A DNA stretch of 64,000 bases from Brevundimonas sp. (GCA_016742215.1 JACVCC010000002.1:186001-250000); one strand, 5' to 3'; positions 1-9,768 are shown, numbered from the stretch's first letter. The notes: a model not told the origin generated them from the sequence alone. Numbers and translations: made by a program.

Positions 1-1
1 G

Positions 2-808
2 CGGCCGGGCGATGTCCTGCCGATGCTGCGGATGGGGCTGAGGTTGGGGGAGGATCCGCGGCTGGCGGTGACGACCACGCCGCGGCCGATGGCGGCGTTG
101 CGGGCGTTGCTGGAGGAGCCGACGACAGTCCTCACCCACGCCCCGACGCAGATGAATACGCGCAATCTGGCGCGAGGCTTTCTACGCGGGCTGGAGCAGC
201 TGTACGGCGGGACGCGGCTGGCGGCGCAGGAGCTGGATGGCCTGATGCTGGACGAGGGCGAGGGGCTGTGGACGCCGGCGATGTTCGAGCGCTGTCGCGG
301 CCGGGCGCCGGACCGGTTCGACATGATTGTGGTCGGGCTGGATCCGCCGGTGACCTCGGGCGGAGACGCCTGCGGGATCGTGGTGGTCGGGCGCGCGCAC
401 GGCACGGCCTATGTGCTGGCCGACGAGAGCGTCAGCGGGCTGGCGCCGTCGAAATGGGCGGCGCGGGTGGCGGAGGTCGTCGCGCGATACGACGTCGACC
501 GGGTGGTCGCCGAGGTGAACCAGGGCGGCGAGATGATCGTCGAGATGCTGAAGCTGGCGAAGTGCGGGGCGGTGGTGAAGCCGGTGTTCGCCCGAACATC
601 CAAGCGCGCGCGGGCTGAGCCGGTGGCCATGCTCTACGACCAGAACCGGGTCATCCACACGCGATCGTTCGGGCCGCTGGAGGATGAGCTGGAAGGGCTG
701 GGCGCGGGGACGGGGCGACACAGTCCGGATCGGGCCGACGCGCTGATCTGGGCGGTGAGCCATCTGCTGTTGAACTCGGCGCGGCTGCCGAGCGTGCGGG
801 TGTTGTGA
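2..808 (+). CDS. phage/GTA terminase large subunit, C-terminal part (5' end outside window)
   Basis: The reading frame is open to the window edge, so this is a partial gene; the Met codon at 23 is internal. Residue numbers count from that Met. A TTTPRP coupling motif lies near residue 17, so the Walker ATPase part lies upstream. The RNase H-like nuclease fold follows, with acidic residues at the expected places: D107 (VVGLDPP), E164 (VVAEVNQGG) and D236/D239 near the C-terminus. Terminases of this family cut and translocate DNA into proheads. The C-terminus looks complete, and the portal gene starts 51 bases downstream, as in GTA clusters. Confidence 0.85.
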   Translation, partial: RPGDVLPMLRMGLRLGEDPRLAVTTTPRPMAALRALLEEPTTVLTHAPTQMNTRNLARGFLRGLEQLYGGTRLAAQELDGLMLDEGEGLWTPAMFERCRGRAPDRFDMIVVGLDPPVTSGGDACGIVVVGRAHGTAYVLADESVSGLAPSKWAARVAEVVARYDVDRVVAEVNQGGEMIVEMLKLAKCGAVVKPVFARTSKRARAEPVAMLYDQNRVIHTRSFGPLEDELEGLGAGTGRHSPDRADALIWAVSHLLLNSARLPSVRVL

Positions 809-820
809 GGATGTGACGTT

Positions 821-837
821 CCCCCTCCCCGAGGGGG
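821..837. repeat. C/G-rich hairpin between terminase and portal genes
   Basis: CCCCCTC and GAGGGGG form a seven-base stem with a three-base loop. It resembles the C-run/G-run hairpin core seen again near 30618, so it may be a degenerate copy of an interspersed repeat. It leaves little room before the portal gene start at 860, whose ribosome site would be in the AGAAGAAGG stretch. Confidence 0.4.
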
Positions 838-859
838 AGGGAGAAGAAGGAAAATCATC

Positions 860-2020
860 ATGCGGAACTGGCGGTGGCCCCTGACGGGTCGGCGGCGCGA
901 AGGCGCGCCTGAGGTGAAGGACAGTCGGACGGGCGCGCTGATCGCATACGCCGGTGGCGGGAGGGCGCGGTGGACGCCGCGGGACTACGCCAGCCTGGCC
1001 AGCGAGGGGTTCGGCAAGAATCCGGTGGCCTATCGCTGCGTGCGGATGATCGCCGAGGCGGCCGCGGCGACGCCGTTGGTCGTGTTCGCCGACGGGGTGC
1101 GGACCGACGACCATCCGCTGGCGACGCTGCTGGCGCGGCCCAATCCCGAGCAGTCGGGGGCGGAATGGCTGGAGGGGCTGTACGGCGCGCTGCAGACGGC
1201 GGGCAACGCCTATGCGGAGGCGACGGGCGACGGGGCGCCGGAGGAGCTGTGGTCGCTGCGGCCCGACCGGATGAAGGTCGTGCCGGGCCGGGGCGGCTGG
1301 CCTGAAGCCTATGAATATGCGGTGGACGGTCGGTCGGTGCGGATCGGTCGGGCGGCGGACGGATGGATGCCGGTGCTGCACCTGAAGCTGTTTCACCCGA
1401 CGGACGATCACTACGGCTTCTCGCCGCTGGAGGCCGCGGCCTTCGCGATCGATGTGCACAACGCCTCGGGCGCCTGGAACAAGGCGCTGCTGGACAACTC
1501 GGCGCGGCCGTCGGGAGCGCTGGTGTTCAACGGGCGGGACGGCGAGCGGCTGACCGGGGAGCAGTTCGAGGCGCTCAGGGCGCAGATGGACGAGGCGCAC
1601 GCGGGGGCGGTGAACGCCGGGCGGCCGATGGTGCTGGAAGGCGGGCTGGACTGGAAGCCGATGAGCTGGACGCCTGCCGACATGGACTTCATCGCCGGCA
1701 AGCATGCGGCGGCGCGGGAGATCGCGCTGGCGTTCGGGGTGCCGCCGCAACTGCTGGGGATCCCCGGCGATGCGACATACGCCAACTATCGCGAGGCCAA
1801 CGCCGCCTTCTGGCGCGGGACGGTGGCGCCGCTGGCGCGCAAGGCGGCCGGGGCGCTGACCGGATGGCTGGGGGCGAGGTTCCCGGGCGTGCGGATCGAG
1901 GCGGACCTGGAGGCGGTGCCGGCGCTGCAGCCCGAGCGAGAGGCCCTGTGGGCGAGACTGAATGCGGCCAGCTTCCTGACCGACGCGGAACGGCGGCGGA
2001 TGGCCGGGGTGGGAGAGTGA
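860..2020 (+). CDS. HK97-type portal protein
   Basis: The 386-residue product has typical HK97-family portal features: an N-terminal segment with NPVAYRCVRMIAEAAA, a central SPLEAAAFAIDVHN stretch and a C-terminal ALAFGVPPQLLGIPGDATYA block followed by a helix-rich tail. Portal proteins form the dodecameric DNA entry ring at one capsid vertex and dock the terminase. Length is usual for GTA g3. It lies between terminase and a small membrane protein, in the order expected for a GTA. No frameshift is visible, so the protein could still be made although the downstream capsid gene is chimeric. Confidence 0.88.
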   Translation: MRNWRWPLTGRRREGAPEVKDSRTGALIAYAGGGRARWTPRDYASLASEGFGKNPVAYRCVRMIAEAAAATPLVVFADGVRTDDHPLATLLARPNPEQSGAEWLEGLYGALQTAGNAYAEATGDGAPEELWSLRPDRMKVVPGRGGWPEAYEYAVDGRSVRIGRAADGWMPVLHLKLFHPTDDHYGFSPLEAAAFAIDVHNASGAWNKALLDNSARPSGALVFNGRDGERLTGEQFEALRAQMDEAHAGAVNAGRPMVLEGGLDWKPMSWTPADMDFIAGKHAAAREIALAFGVPPQLLGIPGDATYANYREANAAFWRGTVAPLARKAAGALTGWLGARFPGVRIEADLEAVPALQPEREALWARLNAASFLTDAERRRMAGVGE

Positions 2021-2023
2021 GCG

Positions 2024-2245
2024 ATGGATGGACGGAAGATTCCGGTCGGGCTGCTCACCGCGCTGGCGGTGCAGGCGATCGGCGGACTGATCTGGGCGGG
2101 CGGCGCCGCTGCTCGGATCGCGACGCTGGAGGAGCGGGTGGCCGAGCATCAGCAGGTCGCCGAGCGGCTGGCGCGGCTGGAGACGCAGTCGGAGAGCACA
2201 AGGGCGGCGGTGGAGCGGATCGAGCGACGGCTGGAGGAATTCTGA
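2024..2245 (+). CDS. small membrane protein at GTA g3.5 position
   Basis: This encodes a 73-residue protein with one N-terminal hydrophobic segment (about residues 8-30) followed by a charged, probably coiled-coil helix rich in Glu, Arg and Leu. Its stop codon overlaps the ATG of the protease gene by one base (TGATG), which suggests translational coupling. Small proteins of this shape occupy the g3.5 position between portal and protease in GTA clusters. The assignment rests on position and shape, not on a recognised domain. Confidence 0.7.
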   Translation: MDGRKIPVGLLTALAVQAIGGLIWAGGAAARIATLEERVAEHQQVAERLARLETQSESTRAAVERIERRLEEF

Positions 2246-2715
2246 TGGGCGGCGAGGTCCTGATCGAGGGCTACGCGTCGCTTTGGAGCGTGGCGGATCT
2301 GAACCGGGACGTGGTGGCACGGGGGGCGTTCGCGGACAGTCTGGCGCGGGTCGGCGCGGCCGGAGTGCGGATGCTGCACCAGCACGAGAGCCGGGCTGTG
2401 GTCGGGTTTTGGGACGAGGCGGTCGAGGACGATCGCGGCCTGTTCCTGCGCGGACGGATCATGGACTGGTCGGCCGAGGCGCGCTTCGCCCAGGCGCTGG
2501 CGAGGGCCGGGGCGATGGACGGATTGTCGATCGGTTTCAGGGCCGTGCGGGCGCGGCGCGAGGGCGCGGCGCGGGTGCTGATCGAGGTCGACCTGTGGGA
2601 GGTGTCGCTGGTGACCTTCCCGATGCTGCCCGGAGCGAGGTTCAGCCTGTCTGGCGGGTCTGGGCTGCGTCCTGCGCGGCCTTCATCGTTTGCTGGATGC
2701 GACGAAGGACGATGA
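2245..2715 (+). CDS. HK97 family prohead protease, altered C-terminus
   Basis: The 156-residue product matches short GTA prohead proteases. Probable catalytic residues are His45 or His47 in MLHQHE and Ser95 in DGLSIGF, with an acidic residue in the DLWEVSLVTFP block (around Glu119). These proteases trim scaffold and capsid N-termini during head assembly. The family match ends at about GARFSLS (residue 136). The last 20 residues are low complexity and are encoded opposite the 3' end of a minus-strand gene, giving a 74-base tail-to-tail overlap. The natural 3' end was probably replaced when the adjacent two-gene block arrived. Confidence 0.82.
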   Translation: MGGEVLIEGYASLWSVADLNRDVVARGAFADSLARVGAAGVRMLHQHESRAVVGFWDEAVEDDRGLFLRGRIMDWSAEARFAQALARAGAMDGLSIGFRAVRARREGAARVLIEVDLWEVSLVTFPMLPGARFSLSGGSGLRPARPSSFAGCDEGR

Positions 2716-3472
2716 GGCCCTTCTCGGTCTGGAAATAGCGGCCGATGACGAAACCGGCGACGACGAGGAAGGGGAGCGGGACGCCGAAGACGGCGAACAG
2801 GAGCATGCCCACCACGCCGATCATGGCCCACAGGCCGATGCGCATGGTCAGCCGGTCCTCGTCGGAGATGACGTCGGGGTCAGGCTTGAACTCTGCGGGC
2901 TTAGGCTGGCGCGGCGGCGGGGCCTGACGCGCGACGGGAGCCGGAGCGGGCTGGACCTGGGGCGGGGGCGCTGAGGTCGGAACGGACTGGGTCGGGGCCT
3001 GCCGCACCGGCTGGGGACGGCTGGCTTCCTGGCGGGCTTCGTTCCGGGCCTTCGCCTGGTTGGCGGCGGTCTCCGGGCGATGCGTGCCGGCGAAATGGAC
3101 CGGGGCGCCGCCGGCGTCGAGGGTGAAGATCTGGTCGAATGGGACGGCGGCGAAATCGATGCCGCGGGTGTCCTGACCGTAGCTGTCGGCCAGCAGTCCG
3201 AGCAGGCGGCCGTCGCGGACGCGGGCGCGGAAGGCGACCGGGTGGCGCAGACCGGCCATGACGACGTGGACCGTGCCGATGTCGCCGCTGGGGCCGCCGG
3301 GCGCGGGACGGTGGGCGTCGACCAGCATCTCGGTGAACTGGCCGAAGCCGGAGTTGCGCCGGATCGTCGGCCGGCTGCGCGAGAACTGGGCCGCGATGTC
3401 GGGGACCTGGCCGCGCAGATCCTGCGCCAGGGCGGACATGACCGCCGTCTCGAGGCGGGTGTAGCGGGTCAT
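2642..3472 (-). CDS. proline-rich protein with C-terminal membrane segments, unknown function
   Basis: This 276-residue protein is not one I recognise. Residues 1-145 look globular and soluble. Residues about 150-205 are rich in Pro, Ala and Gln, like a flexible linker. Residues about 210-245 form one long or two short hydrophobic helices, followed by a basic amphipathic tail. The ATG overlaps the stop of the upstream minus-strand gene by four bases (ATGA), so the two are probably co-translated. It lies on the opposite strand inside the GTA cluster and its 3' end overlaps the protease gene, which suggests an inserted block. Function unknown. Confidence 0.75.
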   Translation of the reverse strand: MTRYTRLETAVMSALAQDLRGQVPDIAAQFSRSRPTIRRNSGFGQFTEMLVDAHRPAPGGPSGDIGTVHVVMAGLRHPVAFRARVRDGRLLGLLADSYGQDTRGIDFAAVPFDQIFTLDAGGAPVHFAGTHRPETAANQAKARNEARQEASRPQPVRQAPTQSVPTSAPPPQVQPAPAPVARQAPPPRQPKPAEFKPDPDVISDEDRLTMRIGLWAMIGVVGMLLFAVFGVPLPFLVVAGFVIGRYFQTEKGLIVLRRIQQTMKAAQDAAQTRQTG

Positions 3473-4035
3473 GCGACGGTCTTCTCAAGACGTTTGGTCT
3501 GATCCACCGCCCAGACAAGGATCATGAGCAAGGTCAGCGCGGCGGTCGCGAGAAGGAAGATCGTCTCGCGCACATCAGATGTCAGAGAAGGCATCCGGTT
3601 GGACAACCAAGTGGGGGTGAAGGCAGCCATGACAGCGACCGCGCAACAGACGGTGCCGGTCATGATCCCTAACGGCTTTCCGATCGCATCCGGAAGCGGT
3701 CGCCCAAGCGATCGCACCACCGAGCGGAGAAACAGGGGTGGACGGATGCCTCCTTCCGGCTCGGTGATCTCTTCCATCATCGGGTCGCCAGACAGCTGAA
3801 CTCTCTGGAGCGCTGATAGGCTTTTCGCGTCAGCGACCAAACGATGGGTCCTGCCAAGTCCGCTCACAAGAACACAGGCTGCCAAGGCAAGGTACAGCGG
3901 GGTGGAATGGCTTTCGTCGCCGAAGACCGATCGCCACACGAATAACAGACCCAAGGTCGGCCCCAGCATCGCGCAAAGACGATCGAGCATCGAGTGCTGG
4001 ATGACGAGAGTCAGCCTGTCGAGAAGCAGGTTCAT
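3469..4035 (-). CDS. integral membrane protein, unknown function
   Basis: This 188-residue protein has about four hydrophobic stretches: near residues 22-37, 46-60, 122-140 and 158-176. A charged loop in the middle contains DPMMEEITEPEGG. No family is recognised. The DNA is visibly less GC-rich than the flanking phage-type genes, which would fit a different origin. It is the first gene of a two-gene minus-strand unit; its promoter would have to lie in the short gap before the capsid gene start at 4128. The pair sits where GTA clusters normally pass directly from protease to capsid. Confidence 0.72.
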   Translation of the reverse strand: MNLLLDRLTLVIQHSMLDRLCAMLGPTLGLLFVWRSVFGDESHSTPLYLALAACVLVSGLGRTHRLVADAKSLSALQRVQLSGDPMMEEITEPEGGIRPPLFLRSVVRSLGRPLPDAIGKPLGIMTGTVCCAVAVMAAFTPTWLSNRMPSLTSDVRETIFLLATAALTLLMILVWAVDQTKRLEKTVA

Positions 4036-4127
4036 CCCGGCAACCTAGCCGGGATCAGTGAAGGTTCAAGCGGCCTTGCCGCCTGACGTCGACCGCGATC
4101 TGCGGTTGTTCAACCACCGGAGACACA

Positions 4128-5252
4128 ATGAAAGAGATCAAACAGGCCCCGGCCACGCCGGAGGCGCGCGCCGCCATGCATGAAATGATGGCGGCGTTCG
4201 AGGCGTTCAAAGGCGCCAATGACGCGCGGCTGGACGAGATCGAGCGCAAGGCCTCGGCCGATACGCTGCTGGAGGAGAAGGTCGCGCGCATCGATCAGGC
4301 GGTGGCCGGGGCGCAGGCGCGGCTGGACCGGATCGTCAGCGAGGGGCGGCGTCCGGAGCTGGCTCCCGGCGGCGGCTCCGCGGTCCAGCCCGAGGTCAAG
4401 GCGGCCTTCGACGGCTATATGCGCGCCGGGGCGATGCTGGAGGTGAAGGCGGGGCTGTCGACGGCGCCGACCTCGGGCGGCTACGTGGTGCCGGAGCAGA
4501 CCGAGCGGGCCATCGAACGCCGGCTGATGGCGGGCTCTCCGATGCGCGAGATCGCCACGGTGCGTACGGTGGCCGCGGGCGTGTTCCGCAAGCCGGTGTC
4601 GATCGCCGGGGTGGGCTCGGGCTGGGTGGCCGAGACGGCCGCACGGCCGCAGACGGATCCGGCGACGCTGGCGCTGCTGGAGTTTCCGTCGGCCGATCTC
4701 TACGCCTGTCCGGCGGCGACAGGCGACAGCCTGAGCCGGTCGCTGTCGCGGGCGGCGGCCGATGGCGAGGTGAGCCTGGTCGTGGTGCTGGAGGCGCAGA
4801 TGCCGAGAGTTGAGCTGGCCGGTGGTGAGCGCGGGCTGCCGCTGATCTGGCGGGCTGCGCCGGCGGGCGCTCCGGCCGGCGGGGCAGGCGTGAGCGAGGT
4901 CGCATGGACGGCGACGGGCGTGCACGGGCGGCCGTGGAGCCCGGCTCATCTGAAGCTGAAGGCGCGGGCGGAAGGCGGGCTGAATCTGTCCTGGATCGCG
5001 CGGAGCCGGATCGACGGGGATCGTTGGGACGGCGAGGCGGTCTCGGTTGACCCGATGCGGTTCCGGGTGCGGGTGCTGGATGGTGAGGCCGTGGTAAGAA
5101 CGTGGGAGGTCGATGGAGTGTCAGCCGTATACCCGGCCAATGAGCGGACGGCGGACTTTCCGGATGGCGTGCCCGAGGGCGCACGGCTGGCGGTCGCGCA
5201 ACGGGGCGAGGGATACGGCTGGGGCGCGGAGGCGTCGATCGGCTTGATCTGA
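4128..5252 (+). pseudogene. chimeric gene: capsid N-terminal half fused in frame to GTA g15-like C-terminus
   Basis: The 374-codon frame has no internal stop and a good ribosome site (CGGAGAC). Residues 1-198 read as an HK97-type major capsid protein: a coiled-coil scaffold-like N-terminus, then GGYVVPEQTERAIERRL, a probable protease-mature start, SGWVAETAARPQTD and LYACPAAT. Normal capsids of this type continue for about 200 more residues, which are absent here. From about residue 200 the sequence instead resembles the GTA g15 tail protein C-terminus (LPLIWRAAPAG, WSPAHLK, LSWIARSRIDGDRW, a RVRVLDG strand). The switch falls at a tandem seven-base repeat, GGCGACA twice, at 4715-4728. This product cannot form a normal capsid shell. 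Family matches are from memory of motif patterns. Confidence 0.75.
4715..4728. repeat. tandem 7-bp direct repeat at the capsid/g15 junction
   Basis: GGCGACA occurs twice in immediate succession exactly where the encoded protein changes from capsid-like to g15-like sequence. Short direct repeats at such joints are a common trace of deletion by slipped or microhomology-mediated recombination. The repeat is seen directly; its role as the deletion joint is inferred. Confidence 0.5.
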
Positions 5253-5335
5253 AGGAAAAGGCGCGGCTGCGGTTTGCGGAATCCCGTCGATGGCCTAACT
5301 GTCGGGCTCAATCTTTCTACGGAGCGGCTTTCGAC

Positions 5336-6268
5336 GTGGCGGGCGATCCCTACAAGGAATTGGGCGTGGCCCGGGGCGCGAGCCAGGACGAGATCAAGAA
5401 GGCGTTCCGCAAGCTCGCCAAGGATCTGCACCCCGACAAGAACCCCGGCGACAAGGCCGCGGAGGATCGTTTCAAGCGCATCACCGCCGCCTTCGACCTG
5501 CTGGGCGATGCCCAGAAGCGCGCGAAGTTCGATCGTGGCGAGATCGATGCGGACGGCCGCGAGCAGTTCCGCGGCTTCGGCGGCGGCGGCAGCGGGCGCA
5601 GCCATCCGTTCGGGCAGGGAGGTAACCCCTTCGGCCAGGGCGGCGGGCCGCGCGGCGCCGGTTTCGAAAACATCGACCTGGACGAGCTGTTCGGCATGTT
5701 CGGAGGCGGCGGCCGGGCCGCAGGCGGCGCGCGTGGTGGCGGTTTCTCTCCCAAGGGTCAGGACGTGCGGGCCACGCTGGAGATCAGTCTGGAAGACTCG
5801 ATCTCGGGTGCAACGCGTCGGATCCAATTCTCGGACGGGCGGACGCTGGACGTCGCCATTCCGAGGGGCGCAGGCGACGGGCAGACGATCCGGCTGAAGG
5901 GGCAGGGCGCACCCGGCCGTGGCGGCGACAACGGCGATGCGCTGATTGAGCTGAAGGTGACGCCGCATCCGGTCTTCACCCGTGATGGCGCGGACCTGAC
6001 CATGGATCAGCCGGTGCCGCTGTACGATGCGGTGCTGGGCGGCAAGGTCCCGGTGCGGACGCCTGAGGGCACGGTCAGCCTGACGATCCCCAAGGGTTCG
6101 AACTCGGGCAAGGTCATGCGGCTGAAGGGGCGCGGCGCCTTCGCCAACGGCAAACGGGGCGACCTGCTGGCGAAGCTGATGATCGTCCTGCCCGAGAACG
6201 ATGAGGCGCTGGACAAGCTGGCGCAAAAGGTCCGGGACGCCGGGCCGATCCGGCCGTTCAGGGACTGA
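5336..6268 (+). CDS. DnaJ-class co-chaperone, CbpA-like
   Basis: The 310-residue product starts with a J domain carrying the HPD motif at residues 32-34, which stimulates DnaK ATPase. A Gly/Phe/Gln-rich linker (about 80-135) follows, then the two beta-barrel DnaJ C-terminal substrate domains (about 140-300). The zinc finger of true DnaJ is missing, so it is a type II (CbpA-like) co-chaperone. The start is a GTG codon; no ATG in frame would keep the whole J domain. It ends four bases before serC. It is the first non-phage gene after the GTA relic. Confidence 0.88.
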   Translation: MAGDPYKELGVARGASQDEIKKAFRKLAKDLHPDKNPGDKAAEDRFKRITAAFDLLGDAQKRAKFDRGEIDADGREQFRGFGGGGSGRSHPFGQGGNPFGQGGGPRGAGFENIDLDELFGMFGGGGRAAGGARGGGFSPKGQDVRATLEISLEDSISGATRRIQFSDGRTLDVAIPRGAGDGQTIRLKGQGAPGRGGDNGDALIELKVTPHPVFTRDGADLTMDQPVPLYDAVLGGKVPVRTPEGTVSLTIPKGSNSGKVMRLKGRGAFANGKRGDLLAKLMIVLPENDEALDKLAQKVRDAGPIRPFRD

Positions 6269-6272
6269 GACG

Positions 6273-7424
6273 ATGAGCGGCAAGCCGAACCTGAAACCCG
6301 CCCGCCCGTGGTTCTCGTCCGGACCGACGGCCAAGCGGCCGGGGTGGTCCAGTCAGGCGCTGTCGCATGAACTGTTGGGCCGGGGCATCCGTGCCCCGGA
6401 GGTAGTGGCGCGGTTCGCCCACGGACTGAAGCTGACCCGCGAACTGCTGCAGGTTCCGGCGGACTGGGTGCTGGTCTATGTGCCCGGCTCGGACACCGGC
6501 GCGGTTGAGGCCGCCATGTGGTCCATGCTGGGCGAGCGGCCGGTGCAGGTTCTGGCGTTCGAGAATTTCGGCAAGGTCTGGGCGACCGACGCGAAGTCAC
6601 ACCTGAAGCTGGAGCCGGAGGTGCTGGAGGCGCCCTGGGGCCAATTTCCGGACGTATCGCAGGTCGATCCGAAGAAGGATCTGGTCTTTCCGTGGAACGG
6701 CACGACCTCCGGCGTGAAGGCGCCGGGCGCGGACTGGATCTCGGATGACCGCGAGGGGATCGTGATATGCGACGCCACCTCGGCGGCGTTCGCCATGCCC
6801 TTGCCGTGGGCGAAGCTGGATGTGGTGACCTTCAGCTTCCAGAAGGCGCTGGGCGGCGAGGCCGGGCTGGGCGTGGCGGCGTTGTCGCCGAGGGCGGTGG
6901 GGCGGCTGGATCGCTATGCGCCGCCGCGCAGCGTGCCCAAGGTGTTGCGCCTGCGCGATGACAAGGGGTTCGACCGGACGCTGGCGACCGGGTCGATGAT
7001 CAACACCTTCTCGGTCTGGACGCTGGAGGACTGGATCGACGCGGTCGACTGGGCGCTGGCCGCCGGAGGGCTGGAGGCGCTTATCGCACGCACCGACGCC
7101 AATGCCGCCGCTCTGGCCGCCTGGGTGAAGCGGACGCCGTGGGTCGAGTATCTGGCCGAGACGCCGGAGATCCGGTCAACGACCTCGGTCTGTTTGAAGA
7201 TCGTCGATCCGCGCGTCGAGGCGATGGAAGACGACGCGCGACGCGCGCTGATCACCCTGATGAAGGCGCTGGTCGAGGACGAGGGTGCGGCCTTCGACAT
7301 CGAGGGGCACCGTAATGCGCCGGCCGGGCTGCGCGTCTGGTGCGGCTGCACGGTCGAGACGGCGGATATCGAGGCGCTGACGCCCTGGCTGGACTGGGCG
7401 TTCGAGACGGCGATCGCGGAATAA
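6273..7424 (+). CDS. serC: phosphoserine aminotransferase
   Basis: This 383-residue PLP enzyme converts 3-phosphohydroxypyruvate and glutamate to phosphoserine and 2-oxoglutarate, the second step of serine synthesis; it also serves pyridoxine synthesis in many bacteria. The opening KPARPWFSSGPTAKRPGW and the PLP lysine (K191 in FSFQKALGGEAG) are characteristic of the alphaproteobacterial type. I chose the ATG at 6273 because upstream codons overlap the J-domain gene. serA, often adjacent to serC in related bacteria, is not next to it here; purA follows after 81 bases. Confidence 0.92.
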   Translation: MSGKPNLKPARPWFSSGPTAKRPGWSSQALSHELLGRGIRAPEVVARFAHGLKLTRELLQVPADWVLVYVPGSDTGAVEAAMWSMLGERPVQVLAFENFGKVWATDAKSHLKLEPEVLEAPWGQFPDVSQVDPKKDLVFPWNGTTSGVKAPGADWISDDREGIVICDATSAAFAMPLPWAKLDVVTFSFQKALGGEAGLGVAALSPRAVGRLDRYAPPRSVPKVLRLRDDKGFDRTLATGSMINTFSVWTLEDWIDAVDWALAAGGLEALIARTDANAAALAAWVKRTPWVEYLAETPEIRSTTSVCLKIVDPRVEAMEDDARRALITLMKALVEDEGAAFDIEGHRNAPAGLRVWCGCTVETADIEALTPWLDWAFETAIAE

Positions 7425-7505
7425 TCCGTCTTCGGCGCGACACCCGGCGATTCCCCCGCTATAGGCTGCGCCCGTTCCGAAAAATCGGTCAGCGGAGAGT
7501 GAACC

Positions 7506-8801
<1,296 letters not shown>

Positions 8802-8877
8802 TTCTGGCAAAACCCTAGCGTTCAAGCGGTTTTAACGATCGCAGGCTTAAGGCGGGGGCTCAGTTGGAGAGCCCTCC

Positions 8878-9687
8878 GTGTTCGCAATCGATCGTCGACT
8901 TCTGACCAAGCTCGAACCCGTGGTGGCGAGAGCCCTGATCGTCGATCCCAATCCGCACGCAGCCAGACTGCTTCACGACATCGTCAAGGCGCTCGGTGCG
9001 CGTGACGTCATCACCGCGACAGATGAAGCGACGGCCATGAAGGCCGCCGCCGCCCTTGAGCCCGGCATCGTTTTCACTGAACGGTCAGGCCCGGGTCTTG
9101 ATGGTGAAAGTCTGGCGCGCAAGCTGCGTCGCTCGGATCTCGAGTGCCGCCGGGCCCCGATCATCATGATCACGTCCGAGGCGACGGCGACGACGATCCT
9201 CGGCGCGCGCGACGCCGGCGTCCACGAGTTCTTGCGAAAGCCCTTTACGGGCGGAGACCTGCTGAAGCGGGTGGAGAATGTGGCGCTGAAGCCGCGCAAC
9301 TGGATCGAGGCGGTCGGCTATGTCGGTCCGGACCGTCGGCGGTTCAACTCGGGCGAATACTCCGGTCCGTCGAAGCGTCGCACGGACAAGGCAGCAACTG
9401 GGGCAGCGGCGATCGACGAGGCCAAGGATCAGGCCATGCGGATCCTCGCGGCCTCGCTGGATCAGTTCGATGCGGATCCGATGCAGGCCGTGCGGTCGAT
9501 CCGCGAGCAGGCGTCGGCGCTCAAGGCCGTGGCGATGAAGGTGTCGGACTCGCGTCTCGCCGTCGCGGTCGGCGCGCTGGAAGTCAGTCTTGCCTCAGGT
9601 CAGGCGACCAAGGAAACGCTGTCGGCGCCGATCGGTGGTCTGCTGGCCATGCATCAGGCCGCGACCCCTGCGAAAAAGGCGGGCTGA
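8878..9687 (+). CDS. receiver-domain protein lacking the phospho-acceptor Asp
   Basis: Residues about 17-138 of this 269-residue protein form a CheY-like receiver. The conserved Thr (T99 in MITSEA) and Lys (K121 in RKPF) are present. The strand-3 acceptor position reads FTERSGPGLDG, with Glu68 where Asp is expected, and the acidic pair is reduced to D23-P24. It may therefore be locked in a phospho-mimic state or signal without phosphorylation. An Arg-rich stretch GPDRRRF...GPSKRR (150-168) and a helical C-terminal domain follow. The start is GTG, after GGAGAGC. No output domain is recognised. It converges with rpoH, with a terminator between them. Confidence 0.8.
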   Translation: MFAIDRRLLTKLEPVVARALIVDPNPHAARLLHDIVKALGARDVITATDEATAMKAAAALEPGIVFTERSGPGLDGESLARKLRRSDLECRRAPIIMITSEATATTILGARDAGVHEFLRKPFTGGDLLKRVENVALKPRNWIEAVGYVGPDRRRFNSGEYSGPSKRRTDKAATGAAAIDEAKDQAMRILAASLDQFDADPMQAVRSIREQASALKAVAMKVSDSRLAVAVGALEVSLASGQATKETLSAPIGGLLAMHQAATPAKKAG

Positions 9688-9698
9688 GCGCCCGCCTT
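9676..9698. terminator. hairpin terminator after the receiver-domain gene
   Basis: AAGGCGGGC pairs with GCCCGCCTT around a five-base loop that includes the stop codon of the upstream gene. A T-containing stretch (GTTGTCTTTTAG) follows. It lies between convergent genes and could act on both. Confidence 0.7.
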
Positions 9699-9726
9699 CG
9701 TTGTCTTTTAGTGCGCTGACGCGAGC

Positions 9727-9755
9727 GCCGCGGCCGCTCGCTGCTTGAGCGCGAG
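9727..9755. repeat. interspersed repeat copy 1
   Basis: The stretch ending CTTGAGCGCGAG matches positions 30583-30611 over about 29 bases with two mismatches; the last 21 bases are identical. It lies between the receiver-domain gene and rpoH. The second copy is also intergenic, between the 6S RNA candidate and the cyclo-ligase gene. Confidence 0.6.
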
Positions 9756-9768
9756 GCTCGCCGAGACT

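Larger units (their letters stand above)
1..5252. mobile_element. degenerate gene transfer agent (GTA)-type head cluster
   Basis: Gene order matches the Rhodobacter-type GTA head module: terminase large subunit, portal, small membrane protein (g3.5 position), prohead protease, capsid. All of these are on the plus strand with tight spacing. The module is not intact. Two minus-strand genes sit between protease and capsid, and the capsid gene runs into sequence resembling the C-terminus of the GTA g15 tail/host-interaction protein, so everything from mid-g5 to late g15 seems to be missing. No integrase, attachment site or lysis gene is visible. The 5' part lies outside the window. A small defective prophage is the alternative, but the g5/g15 pairing favours a GTA relic. 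Confidence 0.75.

Noticed and set aside
182..2320. Long minus-strand frame opposite the GTA genes
   Set aside because: Arg/Pro/His-rich composition is typical of the antisense of GC-rich coding DNA, and it runs opposite several recognised genes.
8831..8850. Possible CtrA box (two TTAA)
   Set aside because: The spacing between TTAA elements is 11 bases, not the 7 expected.
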